This document shows positions 14,954-23,849 of a stretch of 64,000 nt of DNA, in pieces. The notes below the pieces were generated by a model. That model saw only the letters and a program-made list of their open reading frames with translations, was not told the DNA's origin and made no database searches. A program made the translations under genes and the position numbers. The first letter of the stretch is position 1, and every line of letters starts with the position of its first letter. Source of the DNA: Petropleomorpha daqingensis (GTDB taxonomy: Bacteria; Actinomycetota; Actinomycetes; Mycobacteriales; Geodermatophilaceae); contig NZ_JACBZT010000001.1 in NCBI RefSeq assembly GCF_013408985.1, positions 4,791,197 to 4,855,196 of the forward strand, in the 5' to 3' direction.

Positions 14954-16131
14954 TCGAGGGCCAGCACGCGGAGGAGGAACCGGGCGGCGGCGCCGCCCTC
15001 CTCCTCCGCGACGGCGAGGGCGTGCGGGACGTCGAGGTCGTCCAGCAGCGCCGTCAGGACGGCGTCGTGCCCCGTGTCCCCACCGACCCGGCCGGCGGCG
15101 GCGTAGAGCCGCTCCACGCGCGCAGCCGCCCCGTCGAGCAGCGCCGGGTCGAAGTCCCAGGCCGAGCCATAGGGCCGGTCGAGCAGCATCAGCCGGACGG
15201 CGGAGGGCGTGTACGACTCGAGCAGATCGGCGACCAGCGTGAGGTTGCCCGTCGACTTGGCCATCTTCGTACCGTCCTTGCGCACCGCGCCGACGTGCAC
15301 CTGCCGCCGGGCGAACGGGGTCACCCCGACGGCGGCCTCCACCATCGCCGCCTGGTAGGCGTGGTGGGGGAAGGTGAGGTCCTCGCCGCCGACCAGGACG
15401 TCGACGGTGAGGCCGAGCGTGGCGGCGGCCATGGCCGCGCACTCGGCGTGCCAGCCCGGCCGGCCCCACCCCCACGGGCTGGGCCACGCCGGGTCGGCCT
15501 CGCCCGAGGGCCGCCAGACGGGGACGTCGAACGGGTCGTCCTTGCGCGGATCGGTCGGGTCGTCGCCGAACGCGGCGGCCAGCTCGAGCGCGCGGTCGCG
15601 GTCCAGCCCGGCCCGCTCGGCGATGCCGGCGCCGCGGAAGTACACCGCGCCGTCCCGCTCGTAGGCGGCGCCGGCCGCCAGCAGCGCGACGGCCAGGTGC
15701 TGGACGTGGGGGACGTGGTGCCGAGCTCGTGGCGCGTGCGTCGGCCGGTGCACCCGCAGCGCCTGCATGTCCCGCTCGAACAGGAACTCCTGGCTGAGCG
15801 CGAACTCGTCGTAGTAGCGCCCGCGCACGGCTGCGGCGTGGGTCAGCACGTCGTCGACGTCGGTGACGTTCCGGCTGGTCACCACGTCCACGCCGATCGC
15901 GCCCAGCACGCCGCCGAGGACGTCGGACCACACGAACGTCGCGGCGTGCCCGAGGTGGGTGACGTCGTAGGGGGTGATGCCGCAGGTGTAGATGCGCACG
16001 GTGCCCACGACGGGCAGCGGGGCGCCGGCGAGTCGCAGTCCGCTGCTCCGGACCGTCCCGTTGTCCTCGGGGGCGGTGATCCGCCCCGCGAAGCCGAGCA
16101 CACCGGACGTGGGCACCAGCCGAGCAGCCAT
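14950..16131 (-). CDS. MshC-like / cysteinyl-tRNA-synthetase-like ligase
   Basis: A 393-residue class-I ligase. CGITPYDVTHLGHA carries the HIGH-type signature in the MshC wording. GWHAECAAMA and GGEDLTFPHH supply the remaining zinc Cys/His ligands, and KMAKSTGNL is the KMSKS loop. MshC joins cysteine to GlcN-inositol in mycothiol synthesis. The protein is slightly shorter than typical MshC (about 410). It departs in several places, such as RPTHAPRARHHVPHVQHLAV in place of a conserved PPxxYVxATE segment. It could be the cell's MshC, or a divergent Cys-activating paralogue associated with the sulfur region. It lacks the tRNA anticodon domain of a full CysRS. Confidence 0.65.
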   Translation of the reverse strand: MAARLVPTSGVLGFAGRITAPEDNGTVRSSGLRLAGAPLPVVGTVRIYTCGITPYDVTHLGHAATFVWSDVLGGVLGAIGVDVVTSRNVTDVDDVLTHAAAVRGRYYDEFALSQEFLFERDMQALRVHRPTHAPRARHHVPHVQHLAVALLAAGAAYERDGAVYFRGAGIAERAGLDRDRALELAAAFGDDPTDPRKDDPFDVPVWRPSGEADPAWPSPWGWGRPGWHAECAAMAAATLGLTVDVLVGGEDLTFPHHAYQAAMVEAAVGVTPFARRQVHVGAVRKDGTKMAKSTGNLTLVADLLESYTPSAVRLMLLDRPYGSAWDFDPALLDGAAARVERLYAAAGRVGGDTGHDAVLTALLDDLDVPHALAVAEEEGGAAARFLLRVLALD

Positions 16132-16218
16132 GCCGTCATCCTGCCGCCTACCGGGTGACCGGCAGGGAGCGGCCCGAGCGCACAGGCCCGGCACAGGTTC
16201 CCGACAGGCAACCTGGGC

Positions 16219-16950
16219 ATGGTCCGGGCCGTGTCGTCCGCCGAACGTCTGCGCACCGAGGCCGAACTGGTGGCTGCCGAGGCGGTCGGCCGCGGCCACC
16301 GGCACGACCCCGTGCTGCCGGGCAGCGGCGGTCCGGCCGGCAACGCCCGGCTCACCGCGTGGACCGGGCTGGTGCTGCTGGTCCTCTTCGCGGCCGAGCT
16401 GGTGACGCTGCTCGACGTCCGCGGGCTGATCAGCTGGCACGTGGCCCTCGGCGTGCTGCTGATCCCGCCGGCGCTGCTCAAGACGGCGAGCACCGGCTGG
16501 CGGATCGTCCGCTACTACGCCGGCGCGCGGGCCTACCGCCAGGCCGGCCCGCCACCGCTGCTCCTGCGCGTCCTCGGCCCGCTGGTGGTGGCCGCGACCC
16601 TGGCCCTGCTCGGCACGGGCATCGTGCTCATCGCGCTCGGCGAGGAGCGCAGCCGTGCGGCGGCGATCGACTGGGTGGGCCTGCACCAGGCGATGTTCGT
16701 CGTCTTCGCGATCGTGGCCGGCCTGCACGTGCTGGCCCGGCTGGTTCCGGCGCTGGCGCTGACCACCCGCCGGGTGCGGGCGCACGTGGGGTTGCCCGAG
16801 CGGGTGTCCGGCGGCGGCCGACGGCTGGCCCTCGTGCTCCTCAGCCTGGCCGTCGCGGCGCTGGCGACGGTGCTGCTGCTCCCGCTGGCCTCGGACTGGG
16901 GTCACGGCGAGGAGCGCGACCGGCCGCCCGGCGTCTCCGCGCACCGCTGA
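16219..16950 (+). CDS. Five-span membrane protein, possible b-type cytochrome
   Basis: A 243-residue integral membrane protein with five clear spans: TAWTGLVLLVLFAAELVTLL, ISWHVALGVLLIPPALLKTA, LGPLVVAATLALLGTGIVLI, GLHQAMFVVFAIVAGLHVLA and LALVLLSLAVAALATVLLLP. Histidines fall inside or at the edge of spans 2 and 4 (SWHVALG, LHQAMFV, GLHVLARL), a spacing compatible with haem ligation as in cytochrome b561-like proteins. I do not recognise a named family. It is alone between divergent and downstream genes. Confidence 0.7.
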   Translation: MVRAVSSAERLRTEAELVAAEAVGRGHRHDPVLPGSGGPAGNARLTAWTGLVLLVLFAAELVTLLDVRGLISWHVALGVLLIPPALLKTASTGWRIVRYYAGARAYRQAGPPPLLLRVLGPLVVAATLALLGTGIVLIALGEERSRAAAIDWVGLHQAMFVVFAIVAGLHVLARLVPALALTTRRVRAHVGLPERVSGGGRRLALVLLSLAVAALATVLLLPLASDWGHGEERDRPPGVSAHR

Positions 16951-16998
16951 GGGCATTCGACTCTGGCCGGTGTCGTTCCGGCGGGAGGACACTAGGCC

Positions 16999-17661
16999 AT
17001 GGCCGTGGCAGCCGAGCCTCCTTCCCTGTTGCTGCACACCGTTGAGAACCTCGCGGAGTTCCACCGCGAGCACGAGAAGTTCTACGCCGCCGGACCGCGC
17101 GAGCAGGCCGTGGTGCTCCAGCGACATGCCGGCACGCTGCACGAGGTGGCCGACCGCGCGGCCGCCGAGCTCGACGGCGTCCTCTTCCTCGAGGGGCAGG
17201 GCGAACCCGCCGGTCTGGCCGCGCTGCGCCTCGAAGTGCGCACCCTCGGCGAGGAGGCGATCGCCACCGGCGAGTGGATGGCCAAGGCCATGCAGTCCTC
17301 GTGGACGGCGGCCGGCGCGATCCTCGAGATCGCCGCGCTCGACGACCTGCTCGGTGAGCGGCACCGGATCATCGCCAACGACTGGCAGGCCGCCGCGACC
17401 ACCGTCGTCGTCGGCCGGTTGCTCGAGCGGGCCGCCGACGTCCTGGACCGGGTGGACGCCGAGGCGACCGCCGCTGCCCGGACGCCCCGGCTGCTGCACT
17501 CGGCGGCGGAACTCATCGCCCGCTCGGCGGACCTGCTCGGCGAGTCGGCCGGGCTGGTGCAGGACAACGAGCGGCGCTGGCGGTTGTTCCACGAGCGGGT
17601 CGCGGCGCTGCTCGCCGTCCCGCCGGCGTCGACCCCGCCGCCGGAGGCCGACGCCTCCTGA
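16999..17661 (+). CDS. Hypothetical all-helical protein
   Basis: A 220-residue soluble protein rich in Ala, Glu and Leu and almost wholly helical by composition (LLLHTVENLAEFHREHEKFY, LLGERHRIIANDWQAAATTVVVGRLLERAADVLDRV). The C-terminal tail PPASTPPPEADAS looks disordered. No motif or family is recognised. The start ATG follows GGGAGGACAC. Its neighbours, a membrane protein and a SnoaL-like protein, give no functional hint. Confidence 0.6.
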   Translation: MAVAAEPPSLLLHTVENLAEFHREHEKFYAAGPREQAVVLQRHAGTLHEVADRAAAELDGVLFLEGQGEPAGLAALRLEVRTLGEEAIATGEWMAKAMQSSWTAAGAILEIAALDDLLGERHRIIANDWQAAATTVVVGRLLERAADVLDRVDAEATAAARTPRLLHSAAELIARSADLLGESAGLVQDNERRWRLFHERVAALLAVPPASTPPPEADAS

Positions 17662-17740
17662 CGGCGGATCAGCCCGCTTCGCGTCGCGCCACCCCGGGGT
17701 AGTGGAGGGAGCACCGCCGTCGTCCCTGGGAGGAACCGTC

Positions 17741-18349
17741 GTGAACCGCTTCGAGAAGGCCGTGTACGAGTGCATGCGGCCGACCGCCGAGCTGCTGGAC
17801 CGGACCACGAGCCCGCTGCAGCGGGCGATCCTGCTCAACTGGTGGCGGCACGTCCACCTGGAGGGCGCCGGTGAGTTCGAGACGATCGTCGCGCCCGACA
17901 TGATGGTCGAGCACCCCGTCTACCGGGTGACGTGGGGAGCGAACCCGGCCGTGATCGAGGGCAAGGACGGCGTCCTCGCGTTCTACAACTCGGTGGGCGA
18001 CGCCGTGCTGTGGCACTCCGACGACCGGATCGCCGTCGGCGACTGGGGCGTGGCCGACGAGATCACCTTCCACCAGCTGGCGCGCGGTGCGGACCTGCAG
18101 GCCATCGGCTACGAGGTGGAGCAGCCCGACCGGCTGTACCACGTGTCGAGCCGGCAGGCGTTCATCTGGCCGTACGACGAGCACGCCCGGCTCGCCGGCG
18201 AACACCTCTACGAGGACAAGACGAGCCTGCAGATCGAGGAGGTCGACCCGGCCGAGGCGATCACCCCGGCGCGGGTCCGCGAGATCCACCGCGAGCAGCT
18301 GGCGGAGCTGGAGGCCGAGCGCGGCGAGAACTTCTGGGTGCTGGCGTAA
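17741..18349 (+). CDS. SnoaL-like protein
   Basis: A 202-residue NTF2/SnoaL-type protein: LNWWRHVHLEGAGEFETIVAPDMMVEHPVYRVTWG, then GKDGVLAFYNSVGDAVLWHSDDRIAVGDWGVADEITFHQ. The central fold is followed by a charged C-terminal region (HLYEDKTSLQIEEVDPAEAITPARVREI). Related proteins are often found with aromatic catabolism genes; no role is assigned here. The GTG start follows GGGAGGAACC. Its TAA stop lies next to the stop of the convergent small gene, with no terminator between. Confidence 0.7.
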   Translation: MNRFEKAVYECMRPTAELLDRTTSPLQRAILLNWWRHVHLEGAGEFETIVAPDMMVEHPVYRVTWGANPAVIEGKDGVLAFYNSVGDAVLWHSDDRIAVGDWGVADEITFHQLARGADLQAIGYEVEQPDRLYHVSSRQAFIWPYDEHARLAGEHLYEDKTSLQIEEVDPAEAITPARVREIHREQLAELEAERGENFWVLA

Positions 18350-18700
18350 CTAGCCCCTCGTGGCGTCGAGGCGGTCGAGCAGGTCGCCGGCCGCCTTCTC
18401 GATCGCGTCGTGCCCGTTCTGGCTGGCGCGCTGCTTGGCGTGGATGAGCGCGGCCCGGTTCACCTTCCGGAAGTCGCCGTACGGAAAGGCGTAGCGGGCC
18501 TTGGTCTCCTCGTTCGCGTCCGGGTCGACGGCGAGGTGCCAGGCGGCGAACTCGTCCCAGCCCTTCTTCTCCAGCACCTCGTTGCCCTCCTCGGTCGAGG
18601 GGGCGGCGTCGGACCACTCGGTGGTGTCGTCGTAGTCGCCGGCGTCGATCAGCTTCCGGGCGTGGGTGACAGCGCTCTTGTTGACGTCGTAGGTCGGCAT
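18350..18700 (-). CDS. Conserved hypothetical small protein
   Basis: A 116-residue charged, soluble protein: MPTYDVNKSAVTHARKLIDAGDYDDTTEWSD, then FAAWHLAVDPDANEETKARYAFPYGDFRKVNRAALIHAKQRASQNGH. The second part resembles a recurrent actinobacterial motif (AWHLA.DP.A.E.TKARY.FPYGDF.KV.R). I recall it only as a hypothetical family, with a loose likeness to phage-protease-type domains. Nothing nearby suggests a prophage. Function unknown. Confidence 0.7.
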   Translation of the reverse strand: MPTYDVNKSAVTHARKLIDAGDYDDTTEWSDAAPSTEEGNEVLEKKGWDEFAAWHLAVDPDANEETKARYAFPYGDFRKVNRAALIHAKQRASQNGHDAIEKAAGDLLDRLDATRG

Positions 18701-18709
18701 GCTGCTCCC

Positions 18710-20389
18710 CTACCCCGCCGACACGGGCAGCACCAGGCGCGAGATGCCGCCATCACCGTGCGCGATCGTGCGGTGCGACGGCTTTCTCTCCCGGCCGGTC
18801 GCCGGGTCCTCGCCGGTGCCGAGGTTGCGCGCCCAGTGCGGGTGCGAGCCGCCGGCGACCTGCAGCCGCAGCCGCGACCCGGCGGGGAACCGGTGCGCCG
18901 TCGCGTCCAGCTCGAGCCGGACGACGCGGCTGGCCGCGGCGGGGTGGAGCCTGCGGAAGGCCTCGCTGACGTTGCGCGAGCGGCCCTTGGCGTCGACCTC
19001 GCACAGCCGGACGAACAGGTCGGCGTGCGGGTTGTCGGTGGTGTGGGCGAGCTCGACCACCGGGACGCCGATGACCTCCAGCGGTGCGTCGAGCACCGGC
19101 CCGGTGAAGGTCAGGACGTCGGGCCGCGCCTCGAGCTTCTCCTGCCGCCGGTAGCCGCCGTCCGGCGAGAGCAGCCGGCCGCCGACGGTCGGCGTGGGGT
19201 CGGCGGGGTCGTAGGTGAACGTCGAGGGTGGCAGGTCCGGGGCCGGAGGCTCGTCGCCGAGCGCCCCGAAGGGCTGCAGGTACTGCACCCGCTCGGTGGT
19301 CGCCGGCGGCCACGACGGCAGGTTCCGCCACTCGTCGGCGCCGGTGACGTAGAGGTGCACGGGAGCCGGCCGCTGCCGGGTGCCCGTGCCGGCCAGGTGC
19401 TCGGCCAGCCAGTCGAGGGTCTCGTGCGTGGTGAGCGACGCGCCCTTGGACAGCATCTCGGTGTGCGTCCACGGGCCGATGGTCAGCGCCACGTCCAGGC
19501 CCCGGTCGTGCAGGTGCGCGTACTGCTCCAGCGTCTGCTCCAGGAACAGGTCCTGCCAGCCGCCGAACAGCAGCACCGGCACCTGCACCCGGTCCAGCGC
19601 CGCGGTCAGCCGCATCGGCGTCCAGTGCGGGTGGTCGCCTTCGCGCTGCGAGGCCCAGTCGCGGTACCAGGGGGCCCCGCCGGCCAACGCCCGCTCGCCC
19701 GCCTCCAGCAGCGGCACCTCGTCCAGCCCCGGCTTGAGCCGGCGCACGGCGAGCGCCTGCCGGACCAGACCGCTCACGAAGTTGCCCTCCTCCTGGTGCG
19801 CGACCATGTCGCTCCAGCCGAGGAAGTCGTTGAGCTTGAACGAGCCACCGCCGTGCACGTTCTCGTACATGTCGTGCGGCCCGACCATCACCAGGGCGCA
19901 GGCCAGCTCCGGCGGCGGGTCGGTCATGAGCGCCCACTGGGTGAAGCCGAGGTAGCTCAGGCCGAGGGTGGCGAAACGCCCGCCGAACCACGGCTGCTCG
20001 CGCAGCCAGGCCACGGTGTCCGCACCGTCGTCGATCTCGTGCTGCATCGGGGCGAAGACGTCGCCGGACCCGAACGTGCCGCGGCAGCTCTGCAGGACGA
20101 CGTGGTAGCCCCGCTCGGCGTAGACGCGGGCGAACAGCAGCGGGAACGGGCCGCCGCGACCGTACGGACCGCGGACCAGGACCGTGCCGTGCGAGGGGCC
20201 GGTCGGGGCGTAGTGGTCGGCCAGCAGGTCGACACCGTCGCGCATGGGCACCGGGACCGCGCGGCGCACGGTGTAGTCGCCGGTCGCCCGCGGCAGCTTG
20301 AGCACCCGGCTGATCGTGCGGTCGACCGCACGGCCGGGCCGGGTGCGCGGTGCGGGGGTGGTGGACGCGGACCGCTCGGTGGTCGTCAC
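18710..20389 (-). CDS. CocE/NonD-family serine hydrolase
   Basis: A 559-residue X-Pro dipeptidyl-peptidase/cocaine-esterase-type hydrolase. It has MRDGVDLLADHYAP, an oxyanion-side RGPYGRG, SCRGTFGSGD, nucleophile Ser in GLSYLGFTQWA (around residue 150) and GGWQDLF. A C-terminal beta-sandwich (DATAHRFPAGSRLRLQVAGGSHPHWARNLGTGE) completes the architecture. Such enzymes split esters or amides, but the substrate is unknown. It starts at GTG and is 8 nt upstream of the small hypothetical gene in the same direction. The MFS gene 51 nt upstream could share its transcript. Confidence 0.88.
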   Translation of the reverse strand: MTTTERSASTTPAPRTRPGRAVDRTISRVLKLPRATGDYTVRRAVPVPMRDGVDLLADHYAPTGPSHGTVLVRGPYGRGGPFPLLFARVYAERGYHVVLQSCRGTFGSGDVFAPMQHEIDDGADTVAWLREQPWFGGRFATLGLSYLGFTQWALMTDPPPELACALVMVGPHDMYENVHGGGSFKLNDFLGWSDMVAHQEEGNFVSGLVRQALAVRRLKPGLDEVPLLEAGERALAGGAPWYRDWASQREGDHPHWTPMRLTAALDRVQVPVLLFGGWQDLFLEQTLEQYAHLHDRGLDVALTIGPWTHTEMLSKGASLTTHETLDWLAEHLAGTGTRQRPAPVHLYVTGADEWRNLPSWPPATTERVQYLQPFGALGDEPPAPDLPPSTFTYDPADPTPTVGGRLLSPDGGYRRQEKLEARPDVLTFTGPVLDAPLEVIGVPVVELAHTTDNPHADLFVRLCEVDAKGRSRNVSEAFRRLHPAAASRVVRLELDATAHRFPAGSRLRLQVAGGSHPHWARNLGTGEDPATGRERKPSHRTIAHGDGGISRLVLPVSAG

Positions 20390-20440
20390 GGGCGCATCCT
20401 GCGCAGGTCGATGGTCCGACGTCCACCACCCCGGGGTGGA

Positions 20441-21703
20441 TCAGTGCCCGACGGGCTCCGCCTGCGCGACCGGCCGGGCAAGCCGCACCCCGACGGCGGC
20501 GACGATCCCGACGGCGCCGACGATCACCAGCGCGGCGGTCAGGCTGTCGAAGCCGTCACGCAGCGCCAGGACGACGAGCGGGCAGATGAACTCGCCGAGG
20601 AACACCGCTGCGGTCCAGAACCCGGTGCCACGACCGCGCTGCTCGAAGGTCAGCGAGCCCAGGGCCCACGTGAGGATCGCCGGCAGCAGCAGCCCGTTGC
20701 CGAACCCGGTGATCACGGCGAAGACGACGATCAGCGGCAGCGCGCCGGCCAGCCCGAGCCCGATGAGCCCGAGCCCCGAGATCAGGAAGGCGAGCGGCAC
20801 GGTCACCGCCGGGCCGCGCTTGGCCAGCTTGCCGAACACGAAGCCGCCCACCGCGGTGCCGAGCGAGGCGACCGCGCTGACCGCCCCGATCGTGCCGGTG
20901 GACTCGACGCCGATCGCGTCCAGCTTGAACGACAGCTCGACGATGAGGACGTAGAAGACCAGGCCGCCGACCAGGGACACGCCGACGGGGGCGAGGAGCT
21001 TCCCCCACGGCAGCGGCGCGAGCTTCCCGGCCGGGCCGGAGGGCCGAGGCGCCGGCGACCAGATGTACTTCGCCGCGAACACGGCCAGCGGCAGGCTGAC
21101 CAGGTACAGCCAGAACGGCGTCCGCCAGCTGTGCGAACCCAGCGCGCCACCGACGCCGAAGAAGATCGTCGCGGCGACCGTGGTGAAGATGACCTGCAGG
21201 CCGAAGTACTTCTCCCGCTTCGAGCCGTGGTAGTAGTCGGCCAGCAGCGTCGTGCAGCAGGTCATGATCGCGGCCTCGGTGAGCCCGACGAGCACGCGGC
21301 TGATCACGATCAGCTGCAGCGACGGCAGCCACAGCGGCGCCGTCCCGACGACGGCGTAGACGACGAGCGCGCCGACGAGGAGCCGCTTGCGCCCCAGCCT
21401 GTCGACGATGCGGCCGGCGAACGGCGCCGTGAGGCCGATGACGAGGGCGGGCGCGGTCAGGACGATCGGTGCCAGGGCCTCGACGCCGGCGGTGCCCTCG
21501 AAGGCGTCCTGGATGGCCGGCAGCACCGGCGCGAGCAGGACGGCGCCGAGGATGGCCAGGCAGCTCGAGAACAGCAGGACGAGCGCTTGGGCGCGCCCGG
21601 CGGGGCGACCGGTCGACGGGTCGACCGCGACCTCGTCGACCAGGGTCTCCTCCGCGACCGGGGAGGGGGTCACGACTTCCGACACAGGCGTCTCCGTTGA
21701 CAC
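20441..21703 (-). CDS. MFS transporter
   Basis: A 420-residue major-facilitator protein with about 12 spans, preceded by a roughly 35-residue acidic cytoplasmic tail. The inter-span loop GRIVDRLGRKRLLVGALVV carries the MFS D-R-x-G-R-R/K signature. It begins at a GTG overlapping a weak CTCCTGA ribosome site, 101 nt after the LysR gene on the same strand. It faces the aromatic operon across LysR and may import its substrate or export a product; the link rests on position only. Confidence 0.88.
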   Translation of the reverse strand: MSTETPVSEVVTPSPVAEETLVDEVAVDPSTGRPAGRAQALVLLFSSCLAILGAVLLAPVLPAIQDAFEGTAGVEALAPIVLTAPALVIGLTAPFAGRIVDRLGRKRLLVGALVVYAVVGTAPLWLPSLQLIVISRVLVGLTEAAIMTCCTTLLADYYHGSKREKYFGLQVIFTTVAATIFFGVGGALGSHSWRTPFWLYLVSLPLAVFAAKYIWSPAPRPSGPAGKLAPLPWGKLLAPVGVSLVGGLVFYVLIVELSFKLDAIGVESTGTIGAVSAVASLGTAVGGFVFGKLAKRGPAVTVPLAFLISGLGLIGLGLAGALPLIVVFAVITGFGNGLLLPAILTWALGSLTFEQRGRGTGFWTAAVFLGEFICPLVVLALRDGFDSLTAALVIVGAVGIVAAVGVRLARPVAQAEPVGH

Positions 21704-21804
21704 TCAGGAGCCGGCCCCGTGACCGGCATCACCGACGGGAAAGTGTCGGCAACGCAGGGTGAGAACGGAAATCAATCTTGGTGAAGGGGTGACATCAGCG
21801 ACAG

Positions 21805-22725
21805 CTATACCGCGGTGTCCACGACCTGCCGCGCGGCCCGCACGACGAGGTCTCTGAGGTAGGCGTGCTCCGGGTCGTCGTCGTAGACCGGGTGCCACCA
21901 CATCGCCTCGAGCAGCGGGCCGACCTCGACCGGAGGCGGCAGCGCGCGGACGCCGAGGTTGAGCGGGAGCAGCTCGACCAGCCGGCGCTGCAGCAGCGCG
22001 ATCCGGTCGGTGCCGGCCACCAGACCGGGCACGGTCAGGAACTGCTCGGTGATGACCTGCACGCGCGGCTCGATGCCCCGCATGCGCAGGTGCCGCTCCG
22101 CCGGCGTGGCGGCCGTCGGCCCGTGGAAGGTGACCACCCAGGGCAGCGTCTCCAGGTGCTCGACCGTGAGCCCCTCCTCCACGACCGGGTTGTCGGCGGA
22201 CACCACGCACACCCACTCGTCCCGGTACAGGTCGCGGTGCGACAGCCCGGTCAGGAACCCGTGCGGCAGCACGAGCAGGTCGGTGGCGAGCAGGATCTGA
22301 TCGGCCCGGTCCACGGCCGACGGCGTGTTCGCGGCCAGCCGCAGCCGCGCCCCCGGCGCTTCCTCCGCGAGCAGCTCGGCCACGGTGTCGCCGAGCACGG
22401 CGACCCAGTAGTCGCTGGCCAGGAACGTGAACTCCCGGTTCGAGGACGCCGGGTCGAACTCCGGCTGCGCGGTGAACACCCGCTCCACCCCGCCCAGGGC
22501 GATCCGGGTCAGCTCCTTGAGCTGCACCGCCATCGGCGTCAGCCGGTACTCGTTGCCCACCCGCGTGAGCAGCTCGTCGCCGAAGTGCCGCCGCAGCCGG
22601 GCGAGCGAGGCCGACAGGGCCGGTTGCGACAGCCCCATCTGCGTGGCGGCCCGGGTGACGCTGCGCTGCTGCAACAGGGCGTCGAGCGACACCAGCAGGT
22701 TCAGGTCCAGGCTGGCGAGGTTCAC
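21805..22725 (-). CDS. LysR-family transcriptional regulator (NodD-like group)
   Basis: A 306-residue regulator with an N-terminal winged helix (LDLNLLVSLDALLQQRSVTRAATQMGLSQPALSASLARLRRHFGDELL). The effector domain carries the D.LVLPHGFLTGLSHRDLYRDEW pattern of the NodD/NahR subgroup, which senses aromatic compounds. I choose the GTG giving MNLASLDLNLL, by comparison with the second regulator in this window (43711-44610); a longer start upstream is possible. It is divergent from the aromatic operon and likely activates it in response to an aromatic inducer. Confidence 0.9.
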   Translation of the reverse strand: MNLASLDLNLLVSLDALLQQRSVTRAATQMGLSQPALSASLARLRRHFGDELLTRVGNEYRLTPMAVQLKELTRIALGGVERVFTAQPEFDPASSNREFTFLASDYWVAVLGDTVAELLAEEAPGARLRLAANTPSAVDRADQILLATDLLVLPHGFLTGLSHRDLYRDEWVCVVSADNPVVEEGLTVEHLETLPWVVTFHGPTAATPAERHLRMRGIEPRVQVITEQFLTVPGLVAGTDRIALLQRRLVELLPLNLGVRALPPPVEVGPLLEAMWWHPVYDDDPEHAYLRDLVVRAARQVVDTAV

Positions 22726-22748
22726 GCCCCGAACGGTATCCACGCCGT

Positions 22749-22763
22749 TGATGGATGTCATCA
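22749..22763. promoter_or_regulatory. Inverted repeat in the LysR/aromatic-operon intergenic region
   Basis: TGATG-N5-CATCA, a 15-bp dyad, is centred in the 107-bp divergent gap between the LysR gene and the cyclase gene, about 70 bp before the latter. LysR proteins bind interrupted dyads of this size near divergent promoters. The rest of the gap holds the GAGGAGG ribosome site of the operon. Confidence 0.5.
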
Positions 22764-22832
22764 GGCATCTCGTCTTCCCAACCCCTTCGGGAGAACGGAC
22801 TGTGGTCTGCGTCCCATCGAGGAGGATCCGAC

Positions 22833-23840
22833 GTGCCGTTCGACGCCATCACCCCCGCTGATCTCGATCCCGCCGATCCGGTGGGCGCGATCGCGGCGGC
22901 GGCCAAGCGCTGCTCCAACTGGGGCCGCTGGGGAGTCGACGACGTCCTGGGCACGCTGAACTTCCTGGACGAGGCGAAGCGGCGCGAGGGCGCGGCCTGC
23001 GTCCGGCGCGGCGCGAGCTTCTCGCTGGCCCAGCGCTTCGACATGGACGGCCCGCAGAAGGGCTGGCGGCGGCGGACCAACCCGGTGCACACGATGCTCG
23101 ACACCGGCACCGACGCCGAGCGCGGCACCCAGGGCTTCCCGCACGGGCTGGGCGGCGCCGACGACGTCGTCTTCATGCCGCTGCAGGCCTCCACCCAGTG
23201 GGACGGCCTCGGGCACATCTTCGACCACGGCGTCGCCTGGAACGGCCGCCGCGCGGGTGAGGTCGTCACCAGCGACGGCGACCTGGTCACCGGGATCGAG
23301 ACGACGGCGGCGCTGTTCGCCGGCCGCGGCGTCCTGCTCGACGTCGGCCGGGCGATCGGCACCGACGGGGAGCTGCCCGACGGTTTCGCCATCACCACCG
23401 ACCACCTGATCGCGACGATCGAGGCCCAGGGCGAGACCTCCCGCGTCGGCCGCGGCGACCTGGTCGTCGTGCGCACCGGGCGGCTCTCCCGGGCGCGGCG
23501 CGACCTGGCCGAGGGACGCGGCTGGGGCGACTACGCCGGCGGCGCCTCCCCCGGCCTGTCGTTCACCACCGCCGACTGGCTGCACGGCACCGAGATCGCC
23601 GGCATCGCCACCGACACCTGGGGCTTCGAGGTGCGGCCGAACGAGTTCGACGTCGCCTTCCAGCCGCTGCACCAGGTCGCCATCCCCAACATCGGCCTGT
23701 TCATCGGCGAGATGTGGGACCTCGAGGCGCTGGCCGTGGACTGCGCGGCCGACGGCGTGTACGAGTTCTTCCTCACCGCCGCCCCCATCCCCGTGACCGG
23801 CGCCGTGGGCGCACCGGTCAACCCGATCGCCGTCAAGTAG
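22833..23840 (+). CDS. Cyclase-family (kynurenine-formamidase-like) metal hydrolase
   Basis: A 335-residue cyclase-family protein (PF04199 type). The core STQWDGLGHIFDHG (around residue 115) stands where family members carry the metal-binding HxGTHxDxxxH motif. RRGASFSLAQRFD and LDVGRAIG come before and after. Family enzymes hydrolyse amides, formamides or ring structures such as isatin or cyclic imides. The GTG follows a GGAGGA ribosome site. As the first gene of the operon it may open a heterocycle or remove a protecting group; the substrate is not predictable. Confidence 0.85.
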   Translation: MPFDAITPADLDPADPVGAIAAAAKRCSNWGRWGVDDVLGTLNFLDEAKRREGAACVRRGASFSLAQRFDMDGPQKGWRRRTNPVHTMLDTGTDAERGTQGFPHGLGGADDVVFMPLQASTQWDGLGHIFDHGVAWNGRRAGEVVTSDGDLVTGIETTAALFAGRGVLLDVGRAIGTDGELPDGFAITTDHLIATIEAQGETSRVGRGDLVVVRTGRLSRARRDLAEGRGWGDYAGGASPGLSFTTADWLHGTEIAGIATDTWGFEVRPNEFDVAFQPLHQVAIPNIGLFIGEMWDLEALAVDCAADGVYEFFLTAAPIPVTGAVGAPVNPIAVK

Positions 23841-23849
23841 GAGTTCTGC

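Noticed and set aside
20426-20439. CCACCCC/GGGGTGG palindrome between the CocE and MFS genes as an operator
   Set aside because: Short and wholly G/C in a GC-rich gap; expected by chance and without supporting copies.
18410-21700. 1096-codon plus-strand frame
   Set aside because: Antisense shadow of the CocE hydrolase and MFS genes; product is Arg/Gly/Glu/Gln/Asp-rich without motifs.
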